From contig NZ_KB903476.1 in assembly GCF_000379765.1 (NCBI RefSeq), positions 124,204 through 188,203 of the forward strand: a stretch of 64,000 bases of DNA, in the 5' to 3' direction. The DNA is from Flexithrix dorotheae DSM 6795. Its GTDB lineage: Bacteria; Bacteroidota; Bacteroidia; Cytophagales; Flammeovirgaceae. The position numbers were made by a program, and so were the translations under genes. This document shows, one piece after another, positions 1-8,676 of the stretch (positions are counted from its first letter, which is position 1; every line of letters begins with the position of its first letter). The notes under the pieces are model-generated. The model searched no databases and was not told the origin of the DNA. It saw only the letters and a list, made by a program, of their open reading frames with translations.

Positions 1-848
1 ATATCTCCATTTGCTTCAAGTTCACCCCTGAGATGCGAATGAAGATGAATATCTGTAACTTTTTGGAGCCTGTACCTTACAAATGCCGATGCCCCTTCCC
101 CAAACGTATGATTCTCTACAAAATCCGGCAATTTAGCTTCAAACTTTTCGGCATTTGCTCCTTTTGGTAAAACCAAATAGGTTGATTGTGATCCCTCTCC
201 CCATTGAGTCTTTACCCTTTCTGAATAAATTTGTTCTCCTGAAGCCATGGAAACAAATCCATGGAAATGAGCATGAGAGTTTTCAGGAATTTCATCTATT
301 ATACCTGTTATCTTTACCTCAAACTCTTCTTCTATTAAAAGGCTCTCCCCTATTGGGTCTTCCTTACCGAAAAATTTTTCTGCAATCGTTTTATCAATCA
401 CCATTGTAAAAGGCTCCACCAAGGCAGTTTTCGGATCTCCTGCTATCAGTTTAAAGGAAAATGCATCAAATACATCCGCATCTGCCAATGCTAAACCCTC
501 CTGAGGAAATTTTTTATCCCCTTTTTCAATTTGATAAGAAAAAGGGCCATCAATTCTTATCACCCTTTCCACCTCTCCTTCAAATACAGATGCCAAGGTT
601 GGCCCCAGAATATAGGGAGTGATAACCCCTCCAACAAACTCACCTTCCTGATTTTTATATTCCACAAATACCCTGTAAAGTCTATCTGCCTTTTCATGGT
701 ATTGGTCATAACTCAATTCGTCCTGTACGAACAATAATATTAGAAAACAGGCTGCCATTCCCACGGTAAGTCCGAGGATATTTATAAAACTAAAAACCTT
801 GTGATTCCAAAGGTTTGTAAACGCCACTTTCAGGTAATTTTTAAACAT
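1..848 (-). CDS. MacB/FtsX-type ABC transporter permease, 3'-truncated by window edge
   Basis: Reading the minus strand from ATG at 848 gives an open frame to the window edge (about 282 residues). It starts MFKNYLKVAFTNLWNHKVFS, followed by a hydrophobic helix (residues about 17-41) and then a soluble region containing YDQYHEKADRLYRV. This N-terminal helix plus extracytoplasmic MacB_PCD-like domain is typical of Bacteroidota FtsX/MacB permeases of about 800 residues; the remaining helices lie outside the window. The start overlaps the stop of the ATPase gene by 8 bp (ATGTTTAA), so the two are translationally coupled and form one exporter operon. Substrate unknown. Family assignment is good; function in export (antimicrobials, lipids or peptides) is inference. 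Confidence 0.85.
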   Translation of the reverse strand, partial: MFKNYLKVAFTNLWNHKVFSFINILGLTVGMAACFLILLFVQDELSYDQYHEKADRLYRVFVEYKNQEGEFVGGVITPYILGPTLASVFEGEVERVIRIDGPFSYQIEKGDKKFPQEGLALADADVFDAFSFKLIAGDPKTALVEPFTMVIDKTIAEKFFGKEDPIGESLLIEEEFEVKITGIIDEIPENSHAHFHGFVSMASGEQIYSERVKTQWGEGSQSTYLVLPKGANAEKFEAKLPDFVENHTFGEGASAFVRYRLQKVTDIHLHSHLRGELEANGD

Positions 849-1533
849 AATTCAAATTTTTTAAAATATTTTCAGTGATCATTTTTCCATCAAACAAGTG
901 AATGATTTTACTTCCGTAATTTGCATCTCTGGCAGAATGTGTTACCATTACAATAGTGGTTCCTTCCTCATTAAGATCAGTTAAAATTTTCATTACTTCC
1001 TTCCCGTTTTCGCTGTCCAGGTTTCCTGTGGGCTCATCCGCAAGAAGTATTTTTGGATGATTCACAATAGCACGGGCAATAGCAACCCTTTGCTGTTGCC
1101 CCCCGGAAAGCTGTTTGGGCAGATGTTTTTTTCTATGGATTATATCTAATTTTGAAAGTACATTCAACACTTTTTCCTTTCTTTCCTTTGCGGAAAGTGA
1201 GGTATAAATTAAGGGAAGTTCCACATTATCATAAACAGGAAGCTCATCCAATAAATTAAAATTTTGGAAAACGAATCCAATATTTTCCTTCCGAACATCA
1301 GCCTTTTGTTTTTCACCAAACTGATTTACAATTTTTCCATCGAACTGATACGTACCTTCAGTAGGCATATCAATTAAGCCTATTATATTTAGTAATGTTG
1401 ATTTTCCACAACCTGAAGGTCCCATTATGGAGGTAAATTCCCCTTGATCTATTTTAAGTGAAAGCTTATTCAGTGCAAAAGTTTCCACCTCATCTGTCTG
1501 GTAAATTTTTACCACTTCTTTCAAATCTATCAT
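841..1533 (-). CDS. ABC transporter ATP-binding protein, LolD/MacB family
   Basis: A 230-residue ATPase with Walker A GPSGCGKST (38-46), Q-loop near residue 90, ABC signature LSGGQ (142-146), Walker B ILLADEP (162-168) followed by TGNLDS, and the H-loop histidine in VTHS (199). The TGNLDS extension and length are typical of LolD/MacB/FtsE ATPases that energise FtsX-fold permeases. I chose ATG at 1533; a TTG one codon upstream is also in frame. It is the first gene of a two-gene unit with the permease at 848. Upstream lie a possible sigma-54 promoter and two palindromes, suggesting control by the divergent kinase/regulator pair. Confidence 0.93.
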   Translation of the reverse strand: MIDLKEVVKIYQTDEVETFALNKLSLKIDQGEFTSIMGPSGCGKSTLLNIIGLIDMPTEGTYQFDGKIVNQFGEKQKADVRKENIGFVFQNFNLLDELPVYDNVELPLIYTSLSAKERKEKVLNVLSKLDIIHRKKHLPKQLSGGQQQRVAIARAIVNHPKILLADEPTGNLDSENGKEVMKILTDLNEEGTTIVMVTHSARDANYGSKIIHLFDGKMITENILKNLNYV

Positions 1534-1573
1534 CAATAATCGTTTTTGTTAATCAATCACTGAGTATCCTAAA

Positions 1574-1589
1574 TCAAGAGAAAGTCCAA
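1574..1589 (-). promoter_or_regulatory. possible sigma-54 promoter of the ABC exporter
   Basis: On the minus strand the sequence reads TTGGACTTTCTCTTGA: a -24 TTGG and a -12 TTGA with the ten-base gap between GG and GA expected for sigma-54. The canonical -12 GC is GA here, so the match is partial. It lies about 40 bp before the ATPase start and about 85 bp from the palindromes, a normal enhancer distance. Supported mainly by context. Confidence 0.4.
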
Positions 1590-1653
1590 ATGTTATAAGC
1601 CACTGGTTTGCAAATTCTTAACATAAAAAATTATTTCAGACGCTTCTTTTATA

Positions 1654-1693
1654 TGTTTCAGGTTGAAACACATCACTGTTTCAATTTGAAACA
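1654..1693 (-). promoter_or_regulatory. paired palindromic enhancer (UAS) for the NtrC-type regulator
   Basis: Two sites with identical arms, TGTTTCA-GGT-TGAAACA (1654-1670) and TGTTTCA-ATT-TGAAACA (1677-1693), lie with centres 23 bp apart. Each arm pair is a perfect 7-bp inverted repeat. They stand in the divergent region between the ABC exporter (minus) and the histidine kinase/regulator pair (plus). Duplicate palindromes upstream of a gene next to a sigma-54-dependent activator are the usual form of its enhancer; which protein binds is inference. Confidence 0.7.
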
Positions 1694-1970
1694 ATTAAGT
1701 TTTTGATGCATTCCAAATTTTTTATTCAATATTCATTTACAATTATTATGATTTAAAATTTTCAAACATCACCAATACCATCAATTAATTTCTAATTTTA
1801 GGAATTACACTTGAATTTATTTGGTCATTTTTGAGTTGAAATCATTTTTTATACTTTTATATTTTTTAAATACCTAATGATATTCCTAATTAACATTTAA
1901 TCATCTCCTAAAGAGTCTTTCAACTATGTATAAATCAAAATTTGATTTGGTTGACTGACTAAGCTTTTAG

Positions 1971-3701
1971 GTGAAAAATTTTAATACCAGTTTTAGCTTT
2001 TACTTATTTTTTGATTGTATAATGTCATTCTTCCTGACAAATAAACTAACACTATTTAGGTTACTACTATTCGCTGAATTAATTCTACTCCCTGCTTCAG
2101 GGTTGTTTATTAATCAGATTGAACCAGAACTTAATGATTCACTAATTCTAAGATTAGTGATATCATTTCCTGCATTACTGGTTTTTATCGGTTCATTTAT
2201 CAATTCCTTTATCAGGAGAAATATCCAGTCCATAACCTACTTACTATTTGGGTTACTCACCTGTTGGGTCCATTATGTGCTATTTATCAATCAATTACAC
2301 ACAAATTATATTTATGCTGTAATCCTTTGCTTTCTGGCCATGGCATTGTGTTTTCCCAAAGAATTGTATTTAAGGTACTTTGTAACCGGCTACTTCATTA
2401 TCACTTCTATAGTTACCCTAAGTATTGCCAACCCTATCAATAATCAGCTTTCTTTCCTGAGTGTAATGGCTACTATTTGTGCGTTGGATTACATCACTAT
2501 TACTTACATGCTTACCTCACGTAAGAATCTGTATTTCAGTAATTTAAAACACGATAAGCTAAACAAACAATTACTTGTTAGGGAAAAAGAATTAGATCAG
2601 AATAAAAGACTTTTCCAATCAGTATTTGAGCAATCTGCAGATGCTATTTTTCTTATAAGCAAATCCAGTGAAGAAATTAAGAATTGTAATCAAAGAGCAG
2701 TACTTTTATTGGAAGCCTCATCAAAAGAAGAGATTATAGGAAGAAGTGGATTGGAATTCGAACTGGAACCTTTGAATAAAGACGAAACCAGAGAAATGAA
2801 AAAAGCATTTCTGCAAACTGGTTTCTGGAGTAAAATCACCCGGTTCAAAACTTTAAAGGATAGAGTTTTTTGGGGAAATTTTGCAGTTTCTCAACTGGAT
2901 GATACCTCCGATTTATTTCTGGTAAGGGTAACTGACATTACCAAACAAATGCTGGTAGAATCTGAACTGAAGATTCAGAATGAGGAATTAAAAAAAGTGA
3001 ATAACGAATTAGACCAGTTCGTATACAGAGTTTCTCATGATTTAAGAGCACCTCTGGCTTCGGTATTGGGATTAGTAACTTTGGCAAAAGATGGCGTTAC
3101 GGAGCCTGAACTTATCAATTACTTTAACCTAATGACTAAAAGTGTTGTTAAATTAGACAGCTTCATTCAGGATATTATTAACCTTTCCCGAAATGCCAGA
3201 CTGGATATTGAATCTGAAAAAATTGATCTGAAGGAAATGATCGAAGCCACATTTGAAGATTTTCAGTTTAGTAAAAATGCTGAACTGATTGATAAACAAT
3301 TGATGGTAATCGATCATGTTTCCTTTTATTCCGACAGGCGTAGACTTTTGGTAATTTTGAGTAACTTAATATCAAATGCGGTGAGGTATAGTGCTCCGGG
3401 GAGAAGACATCCTTTCATAAAAGTGAATGTAATTGTGGATATTGAAAGTGCCAAAATAGAAATTAAGGACAATGGACAGGGCATTCAGAATGAACATAAA
3501 GAAAAGGTGTTCGATATGTTTTACAGAGCAAATAATCATATTTCCGGCTCCGGTTTGGGTCTTTACATTGTTAGTGAAACTATAAAAAAACTGAAAGGAA
3601 CTATCCATCTCGACACTGAATTTGGGGTTGGTACCACTTTTACCATTGAGATTCCCAACCATAAAACGGAACGTAACCTTCAGCTTTCCATCCTAAATTA
3701 A
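1971..3701 (+). CDS. membrane sensor histidine kinase with PAS domain
   Basis: 576 residues if the GTG at 1971 is used; ATG at 2022 (residue 18) is an equally possible start. About six hydrophobic helices span residues 25-185, then a short coiled coil, a PAS domain (about 212-325), a second coiled coil, the HisKA dimerisation helix with the phospho-acceptor in VSHDLRAPL (His356), and a HATPase_c domain with N-box NLISNAVRYS (Asn469), DNGQGI (500-505) and GSGLGL (526-531). All catalytic elements are intact. It is followed after 7 bp by the response regulator, so the two form a cognate pair. The membrane domain is not a recognised ligand-binding module; the signal is unknown. Confidence 0.93.
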   Translation: MKNFNTSFSFYLFFDCIMSFFLTNKLTLFRLLLFAELILLPASGLFINQIEPELNDSLILRLVISFPALLVFIGSFINSFIRRNIQSITYLLFGLLTCWVHYVLFINQLHTNYIYAVILCFLAMALCFPKELYLRYFVTGYFIITSIVTLSIANPINNQLSFLSVMATICALDYITITYMLTSRKNLYFSNLKHDKLNKQLLVREKELDQNKRLFQSVFEQSADAIFLISKSSEEIKNCNQRAVLLLEASSKEEIIGRSGLEFELEPLNKDETREMKKAFLQTGFWSKITRFKTLKDRVFWGNFAVSQLDDTSDLFLVRVTDITKQMLVESELKIQNEELKKVNNELDQFVYRVSHDLRAPLASVLGLVTLAKDGVTEPELINYFNLMTKSVVKLDSFIQDIINLSRNARLDIESEKIDLKEMIEATFEDFQFSKNAELIDKQLMVIDHVSFYSDRRRLLVILSNLISNAVRYSAPGRRHPFIKVNVIVDIESAKIEIKDNGQGIQNEHKEKVFDMFYRANNHISGSGLGLYIVSETIKKLKGTIHLDTEFGVGTTFTIEIPNHKTERNLQLSILN

Positions 3702-3708
3702 ATTGCTT

Positions 3709-5094
3709 ATGCCCAAAAACCAGGGAAATATTCTTGTTGTGGACGATGACGAAGATATTCTCTTTGCGGCAAATATGATTTTGTCTTCTCATTTTAATCG
3801 GGTAATCACACAGACAGATCCTAATAAGGCATTAGAGGAATTTTTGAAAATAAATTTTGATGTGGTTATCCTCGATATGAATTTTCAGCCTGGCGATACT
3901 TCCGGAAAAGAAGGGATTTCCATCCTTAAAAAAATAAAAAAGAAGTATCCTGATACTTTGGTGATTATGAATACGGCTTATGGTGATATAAAAATAGCTG
4001 TAGAAACCATGAAGGAAGGTGCTTCTGATTTTGTAGTAAAGCCCTGGGAACATGAAAAATTTCTGGCAACCACAATGGCCGTTTTTGAGCTAAGTCAATC
4101 CAGAAAAAAGGTAAAAACATTAGAACACAGGCAAAAATTATTATCCACTGATATTGATAGGAGTTTTGGAGAAATGATTTCCACTGCTAAATCCATGCAA
4201 CCTATTTTGAAAGCAATGGAAAAAGTGGCTGTTACTGATGCTAATGTTCTGATTTTAGGAGAAAATGGTACTGGCAAAGAACTCATTGCCCGAAACATCC
4301 ATAATCATTCAGAAAGAAAAAATGAGGCATTCATTAAAGTAGACCTGGGGGCAATATCTGAAACGCTCTTCGAATCTGAACTTTTTGGGCATAAAAAAGG
4401 TGCTTTTACTGATGCCAGAGAAAATAGAATTGGCAGATTTGAAGCCGCCTCTGGAGGAACACTTTTCCTTGATGAAATCGGAAATTTATCTCTTCCATTA
4501 CAAGCCAAATTACTCACAGTTATTCAAAATAAACAGGTAATACCTGTTGGTGCTAATACTCCAGTTCCGATTGATATTCGGCTAATTTGTGCTACAAATA
4601 AACCCATACAGGAATTGGCAGAAAATAGTAGCGATGAATTAAACAGCTTTCGACAAGATTTGCTTTACAGGATAAATACAGTAGAGTTAAAACTCCCTCC
4701 CCTAAGGGAGAGAAAAGAAGATATCTCCCCTTTACTATCTTATTATTTATCAGTTTACGGAAAAAAATATGATAAGGAATATTTAAGAATAGGAAAGGAA
4801 ACCGAAAAGTCTCTTAAGCGCTATTCCTGGCCCGGAAATATCAGAGAGTTGCAACATGCAGTGGAAAGGGCGGTAATTATGTCGGATGGAAAATCACTGA
4901 AAGAAGCCGATTTCTTACTAAAACCAGTTCTTAAAAGCAATGAGCAAATTTCAAATCTAAATCTGGAAATCCGGGAAAAAGAAGCCATAATAAAAGCCAT
5001 GGAAAAACACCACGGAAACATGACTAAAGTAGCCAAAGAACTTGGAGTTGGGCGTACCACACTTTACAGAAGAATGCAAAAATACGACCTTTAG
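3709..5094 (+). CDS. sigma-54-dependent NtrC-family response regulator
   Basis: 461 residues from ATG at 3709 (a TTG two codons earlier is less likely). Receiver domain: acidic pocket DDDED (12-16), phospho-acceptor Asp56 in VVILDMN, Lys111 in VVKPW. AAA+ domain: Walker A GENGTGKE (184-191), sigma-54 contact loop GAFTDA (231-236) and Walker B LFLDEIG (252-258). C-terminal Fis-type helix-turn-helix, NMTKVAKELGVGRTTLYRRM. GAFTDA instead of GAFTGA is a variant I associate with this regulator class in Bacteroidota. It should activate sigma-54 promoters when phosphorylated by the upstream kinase; the divergent ABC exporter is the obvious target. Confidence 0.95.
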   Translation: MPKNQGNILVVDDDEDILFAANMILSSHFNRVITQTDPNKALEEFLKINFDVVILDMNFQPGDTSGKEGISILKKIKKKYPDTLVIMNTAYGDIKIAVETMKEGASDFVVKPWEHEKFLATTMAVFELSQSRKKVKTLEHRQKLLSTDIDRSFGEMISTAKSMQPILKAMEKVAVTDANVLILGENGTGKELIARNIHNHSERKNEAFIKVDLGAISETLFESELFGHKKGAFTDARENRIGRFEAASGGTLFLDEIGNLSLPLQAKLLTVIQNKQVIPVGANTPVPIDIRLICATNKPIQELAENSSDELNSFRQDLLYRINTVELKLPPLRERKEDISPLLSYYLSVYGKKYDKEYLRIGKETEKSLKRYSWPGNIRELQHAVERAVIMSDGKSLKEADFLLKPVLKSNEQISNLNLEIREKEAIIKAMEKHHGNMTKVAKELGVGRTTLYRRMQKYDL

Positions 5095-5343
5095 CATTTA
5101 TTTATATTTCCATAAACTTCTTTTTCTGGTATGTTTTATGGTATAAAATCACATTGCCTCTACTGATCCTGTTTCGCTCCAAATTAATTCCCTGTCACTA
5201 TGAAAAAATTAATTTAACTTTTCGGGGTTAATAAATTTGAGGTAATAACAAATCCATCTTTAATACTATTCTAATTAACTATGCATGCTTTCTTAAAATG
5301 AAGCAAAAAAATTTGTTTCTATTGTTAATCAACCAGAAAAGAA

Positions 5344-5934
5344 ATGAAATCACCTAAAAATATTATAGATATTTTTTTGAAAATGTGGAGAAAAGACAAG
5401 GAGTATATTGAAATTTTGGATCAGGTGAAATCTCTTGGAGATGAAAAGCTTCAGGTAGAAAAAGCTGAAAAATTAATGGCCCGTCATATCAAACGCCTGA
5501 GTGTAAAGAATGAAATTAACCGGGGAGACAAATGGGTTGTTGGTGAAATTGCCAAATTGAATGTCAGCAACAGACAAATTGAGTTTTTTGAATTTGCCAC
5601 GCTTTATTGCAATTCAATTAACCCTAAAGAATATCCAATTATGAATTTGACTTCAGTAAAGCTGATAAGGCAATTTTATAAACAGTGGCATGGGATAAGC
5701 CTTACCTATGAAGTGCTGGTAGATTATAATGTTTTTGCTGAGTTGATGAATGAACTCAGAACTTTTCTTAATCTGGAAACACTTGATTATTTCAATTTCA
5801 ACCGTTTCCTTGGCAACTATGATTTGCCAGTCAGAATATTTATCAGGAATCTCCCGGTAAACAGAAAGCACCATATGCCGGCCCTTCTTTTTGATTATTT
5901 ATATTCCCCGGAAATTCTGGCCAACAATAATTAG
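5344..5934 (+). CDS. hypothetical protein, 196 aa
   Basis: I do not recognise a family. The protein is soluble, with a charged helical N-terminal half (residues 1-65, many Lys/Glu) and a more hydrophobic, aromatic C-terminal half (80-190); no signal peptide or membrane helix is visible. Base composition and codon use look like the neighbours. It has a clean ATG, its own 250-bp upstream spacer and a strong hairpin terminator 50 bp after its stop, so it is probably a single-gene transcript. Expression together with the preceding kinase/regulator pair is possible but there is no direct sign of it. Confidence 0.7.
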   Translation: MKSPKNIIDIFLKMWRKDKEYIEILDQVKSLGDEKLQVEKAEKLMARHIKRLSVKNEINRGDKWVVGEIAKLNVSNRQIEFFEFATLYCNSINPKEYPIMNLTSVKLIRQFYKQWHGISLTYEVLVDYNVFAELMNELRTFLNLETLDYFNFNRFLGNYDLPVRIFIRNLPVNRKHHMPALLFDYLYSPEILANNN

Positions 5935-5982
5935 AAAGAAGCAATACCCTAAAAACAGACTCTAATATTATTGGAGGTAAAT

Positions 5983-6023
5983 AAAAAAAGCGAACTGAGT
6001 TCAACCTCAGTTCGCTTTTTTTA
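5983..6023. terminator. bidirectional hairpin terminator
   Basis: Perfect 11-bp stem AGCGAACTGAG/CTCAGTTCGCT (5989-5999, 6006-6016) with a 6-nt loop, preceded by an A run and followed by a T run. It lies between convergent genes (hypothetical protein and desaturase) and can serve both. Confidence 0.9.
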
Positions 6024-6039
6024 TAAAGGTATTTAATTT

Positions 6040-7149
6040 TTATGATCCCTGAACATTTAAAGCCAGTTCCCCTCTTCCAAATTTTTTCAACATTCTATAA
6101 TGGCTTCCAATAGCTTTTAAGAAAGTGGGACTTTCATGATAAGGTACCTGAAATTCTTCAGCCGTAGCCTTTACTATGGAAGATATTGGTTTATAGTGTA
6201 CATGGCAAATGTGTGGGAACAAATGATGTTCTATCTGAAAATTCAATCCACCACACAGAAAATTGGCCAGCCAGTCCTTTCTTGCAAAATTTGCCGTTGT
6301 TTTCATCTGGTGAAGTGCCCAACTATCCTCAATAGCCCCTTTTTCATTAGGATAAGGGAATTCTGGTCCTTCCACCACATGTGCCAGCTGAAATACCAGT
6401 CCCAATACTAAACCGGCAAATAACTGCATCGTTACGAAACCAATGATAAACTGCCACCAGGTAATATCCAATACCATAAGTGGTATCACGATAAACAGGG
6501 TATAATAAACAGCCTTAAAGAAGAAAAGATTAAAATATTCAACTGGTTTGTGATATCTATTATCCTTTTGCCCGATTTTATCTTGAAAAAACTTTACAAA
6601 ATCTTTTCTAAATACCCAGGAAATATAGGCAAGACCGTATAATGGAAAAGCATAAATATGCTGGTATTTCATTATTGGCTTTAGCTTTTCCTCTGGGGAA
6701 AGCCTGATCATTCCCGGAGCCACATCAATGTCTTCATCATGACCGGGAATATTGGTAAATGTATGGTGCACCACATTATGCGTAATGCTCCACATATAAT
6801 CATTACCACCTAACGTATTAAAAGCTAATACTGAAATGATTTTATTAACTCTCTTATTTTTGGAATAGGAACCGTGTATGGCATCGTGACTCACATTAAA
6901 ACCTACAAAGGCTTTAAAAATTCCTAATAATGCTGCCAAACCAAGCATTATCCAGGGAGAAAAAATATTGGATATAATTAACGAATATAAAAGAATCACT
7001 CCTCCCAAAAAAAAGAATGATTTAAAAACCATTTCTCCATTTCCATTTTTGGAAATATTATTTTCTCTAAAATAAGCATCAACTCTTTTTCTTAATTCTC
7101 TAAAAAAGCCGGACTCATCCCTTCCTGTAAATTTCAAGTGTTGCTCCAT
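6040..7149 (-). CDS. membrane acyl-lipid fatty acid desaturase (linoleoyl-CoA/delta-6 type)
   Basis: 369 residues. The three histidine boxes of the di-iron membrane desaturases are present: HDAIH (88-92), HNVVHH (124-129) and QIEHH (305-309). The Gln at the start of the third box marks the front-end/linoleoyl-CoA desaturase subgroup. Hydrophobic segments lie around 43-80, 213-260, with the boxes on the cytoplasmic side as in the family. It introduces a double bond into membrane acyl chains using O2 and reduced electron carrier; it lacks a fused cytochrome b5 domain. The next gene upstream, transcribed away, is a cold-shock protein, which fits a role in membrane fluidity at low temperature, although regiospecificity cannot be read from sequence. 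Confidence 0.92.
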   Translation of the reverse strand: MEQHLKFTGRDESGFFRELRKRVDAYFRENNISKNGNGEMVFKSFFFLGGVILLYSLIISNIFSPWIMLGLAALLGIFKAFVGFNVSHDAIHGSYSKNKRVNKIISVLAFNTLGGNDYMWSITHNVVHHTFTNIPGHDEDIDVAPGMIRLSPEEKLKPIMKYQHIYAFPLYGLAYISWVFRKDFVKFFQDKIGQKDNRYHKPVEYFNLFFFKAVYYTLFIVIPLMVLDITWWQFIIGFVTMQLFAGLVLGLVFQLAHVVEGPEFPYPNEKGAIEDSWALHQMKTTANFARKDWLANFLCGGLNFQIEHHLFPHICHVHYKPISSIVKATAEEFQVPYHESPTFLKAIGSHYRMLKKFGRGELALNVQGS

Positions 7150-7842
7150 TATCTGGTTGATTTGTTTAAAATGTTTAATTGACTTTCATTCATAAATTCC
7201 GGTAATTTAAAGTTCATAGAAAAATACAATTTTATATAAAAATTTTACAATTAACTCCCGCATTTCAAAATTTACCATACAGGTATTGATTTCCTACCTG
7301 TCAGTAATCTAAAATTAAAGCCTGGGAAGTTTTGAGGTAATTACTTTAGTTAGAAGCTAAGAGATATTTTATTTAGAGCGTATGCAACAGCCACATTTGG
7401 TTTATTTTAATGGCTACTTATTGTTTTTGTCCTAATAAGCTACTACTCATTAAAACTTAAAAAATTAATTTGCTGGCTTATCCAGATTTGCCACAAAGTT
7501 AAACTTAGTAGTGAAAAAAGTTAAATTATTTTAGATTAAAAAATTTTTTCTTAATAAATGTAGTCTCACTGTTAATTTTCTTTTCTCGCAAATGATTGGA
7601 TTTAGCCAACCCAGACACATTTCTAACTTGAATACCAGCACTTTATTATTTTATAATTCTGCTTAAAAATGGTCATTTTTTTAAAAAGTTCATCCATGCT
7701 TTTAATCCTAAAAAATCTTCGAATAACACTATTATGTTTCTAAAAATCTGAAAGTGTATTTTTTTTTCCAAGGATTTTTTTAAAAAAATAGTGCAATGTT
7801 TAATATTTCAACTACCTTTACCGCCAATATTAAATAATTATT
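7150..7842. other. intergenic, divergent desaturase/cold-shock promoter region
   Basis: About 690 bp of very AT-rich sequence with no credible gene. It must carry the promoters of the desaturase (minus) and the csp gene (plus). TACCTTTA at 7813-7820 is a weak -7-like box before csp; an identical 13-base string CAACTACCTTTAC recurs upstream of the lipoprotein gene at 15060. No clear riboswitch or tRNA. Confidence 0.5.
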
Positions 7843-8034
7843 ATGAAAGAAGGTACAGTAAAATTTTTCAATGATTCTAAAGGATTTGGTTTTATAAAAG
7901 ATTCTGAGTCTGATGAGGAGTATTTTGTTCATGTTTCAGGTCTAATTGACGAAGTAAGACAAGACGATAGAGTTACATTCGAGCTTAAAGAAGGTAAGAA
8001 GGGTATGAATGCTGTGAATGTAAGACAAGCATAG
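7843..8034 (+). CDS. cold-shock domain protein
   Basis: 63 residues covering a whole CspA-type OB fold. RNA-binding motifs RNP1 KGFGFI (about 13-18) and RNP2 EYFVHVS (about 26-32) are intact, and the N-terminal MKEGTVKFFNDSKGFGFI block is diagnostic. Binds single-stranded RNA/DNA and works as an RNA chaperone or antiterminator. Slightly shorter than the 65-70-residue norm. It is monocistronic: it is preceded by a long AT-rich region and followed by a perfect hairpin terminator. Confidence 0.95.
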   Translation: MKEGTVKFFNDSKGFGFIKDSESDEEYFVHVSGLIDEVRQDDRVTFELKEGKKGMNAVNVRQA

Positions 8035-8068
8035 ATCAAGTTATTTCCTTTACCGAAAGGTATCGTAC

Positions 8069-8101
8069 AAGCTTCACAATTAATTTTGTGAAGCTTTTTT
8101 T
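8069..8101 (+). terminator. hairpin terminator of the cold-shock gene
   Basis: Perfect 11-bp stem AAGCTTCACAA/TTGTGAAGCTT (8069-8079, 8086-8096) with a 6-nt loop and a following T run. Confidence 0.9.
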
Positions 8102-8135
8102 GTGTCTATTGTGTAGATTTCCGTACCTTCAGTAA

Positions 8136-8609
8136 ATGGAAAACAAACAACTAATCGAAGAATTTTATACAGCCTTTCAAAAGCTTGATGCTGAGCGAAT
8201 GACTGCCTGCTATCACGAAAATATACAATTTGAAGATCCCGCATTCGGTACCCTGAAAGGGGAGCAGGTGGGCAATATGTGGAGAATGCTGATAGAGAGA
8301 AGTGAGGGCAACCTGGAAATTACTTTTCATGATGTAGAAGCCAGTGAAACTACCGGGAAAGCGCATTGGGAAGCCAAATACTTATTTTCTAAAACCAACC
8401 GTAAAGTGCATAATAAGATCAAGGCCTCTTTTCAATTTAAAGATGGAAAAATATACAGGCATACCGATTATTTCAATTTTTGGAAATGGTCAGGCATGGC
8501 ACTCGGCCCCATCGGATATTTTTTAGGGTTTACTCCACTGGTTAAAAATAAAGTCAGAAAAACCTCTCTTCATTTATTGGCTAAATACTCCGGGAAAAAG
8601 TTTAATTAA
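8136..8609 (+). CDS. nuclear transport factor 2 (SnoaL-like) family protein
   Basis: 157 residues. The N-terminal pattern NKQLIEEFYTAFQKLDAERMTACYHENIQFEDPAFGTLKG (from residue 3) is characteristic of SnoaL-like/NTF2 cone-shaped folds, with the conserved FYTAFQKLD helix and FEDPAFG strand. Such proteins bind small hydrophobic ligands or act as isomerases/hydrolases, but this one belongs to an uncharacterised branch, so substrate is unknown. The last 30 residues (from about 120) form a hydrophobic then basic tail beyond the usual fold. It follows the csp terminator and is probably transcribed alone. Confidence 0.8.
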   Translation: MENKQLIEEFYTAFQKLDAERMTACYHENIQFEDPAFGTLKGEQVGNMWRMLIERSEGNLEITFHDVEASETTGKAHWEAKYLFSKTNRKVHNKIKASFQFKDGKIYRHTDYFNFWKWSGMALGPIGYFLGFTPLVKNKVRKTSLHLLAKYSGKKFN

Positions 8610-8676
8610 TTTTTTTTACCTCGTTTTATGGAAAAGTATGGATTGCTGCATCATGGTAATAAAAAAACTTATCGCC

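Noticed and set aside
3372-3662. 96-codon minus-strand frame inside the histidine kinase gene
   Set aside because: Shadow of the kinase coding sequence.
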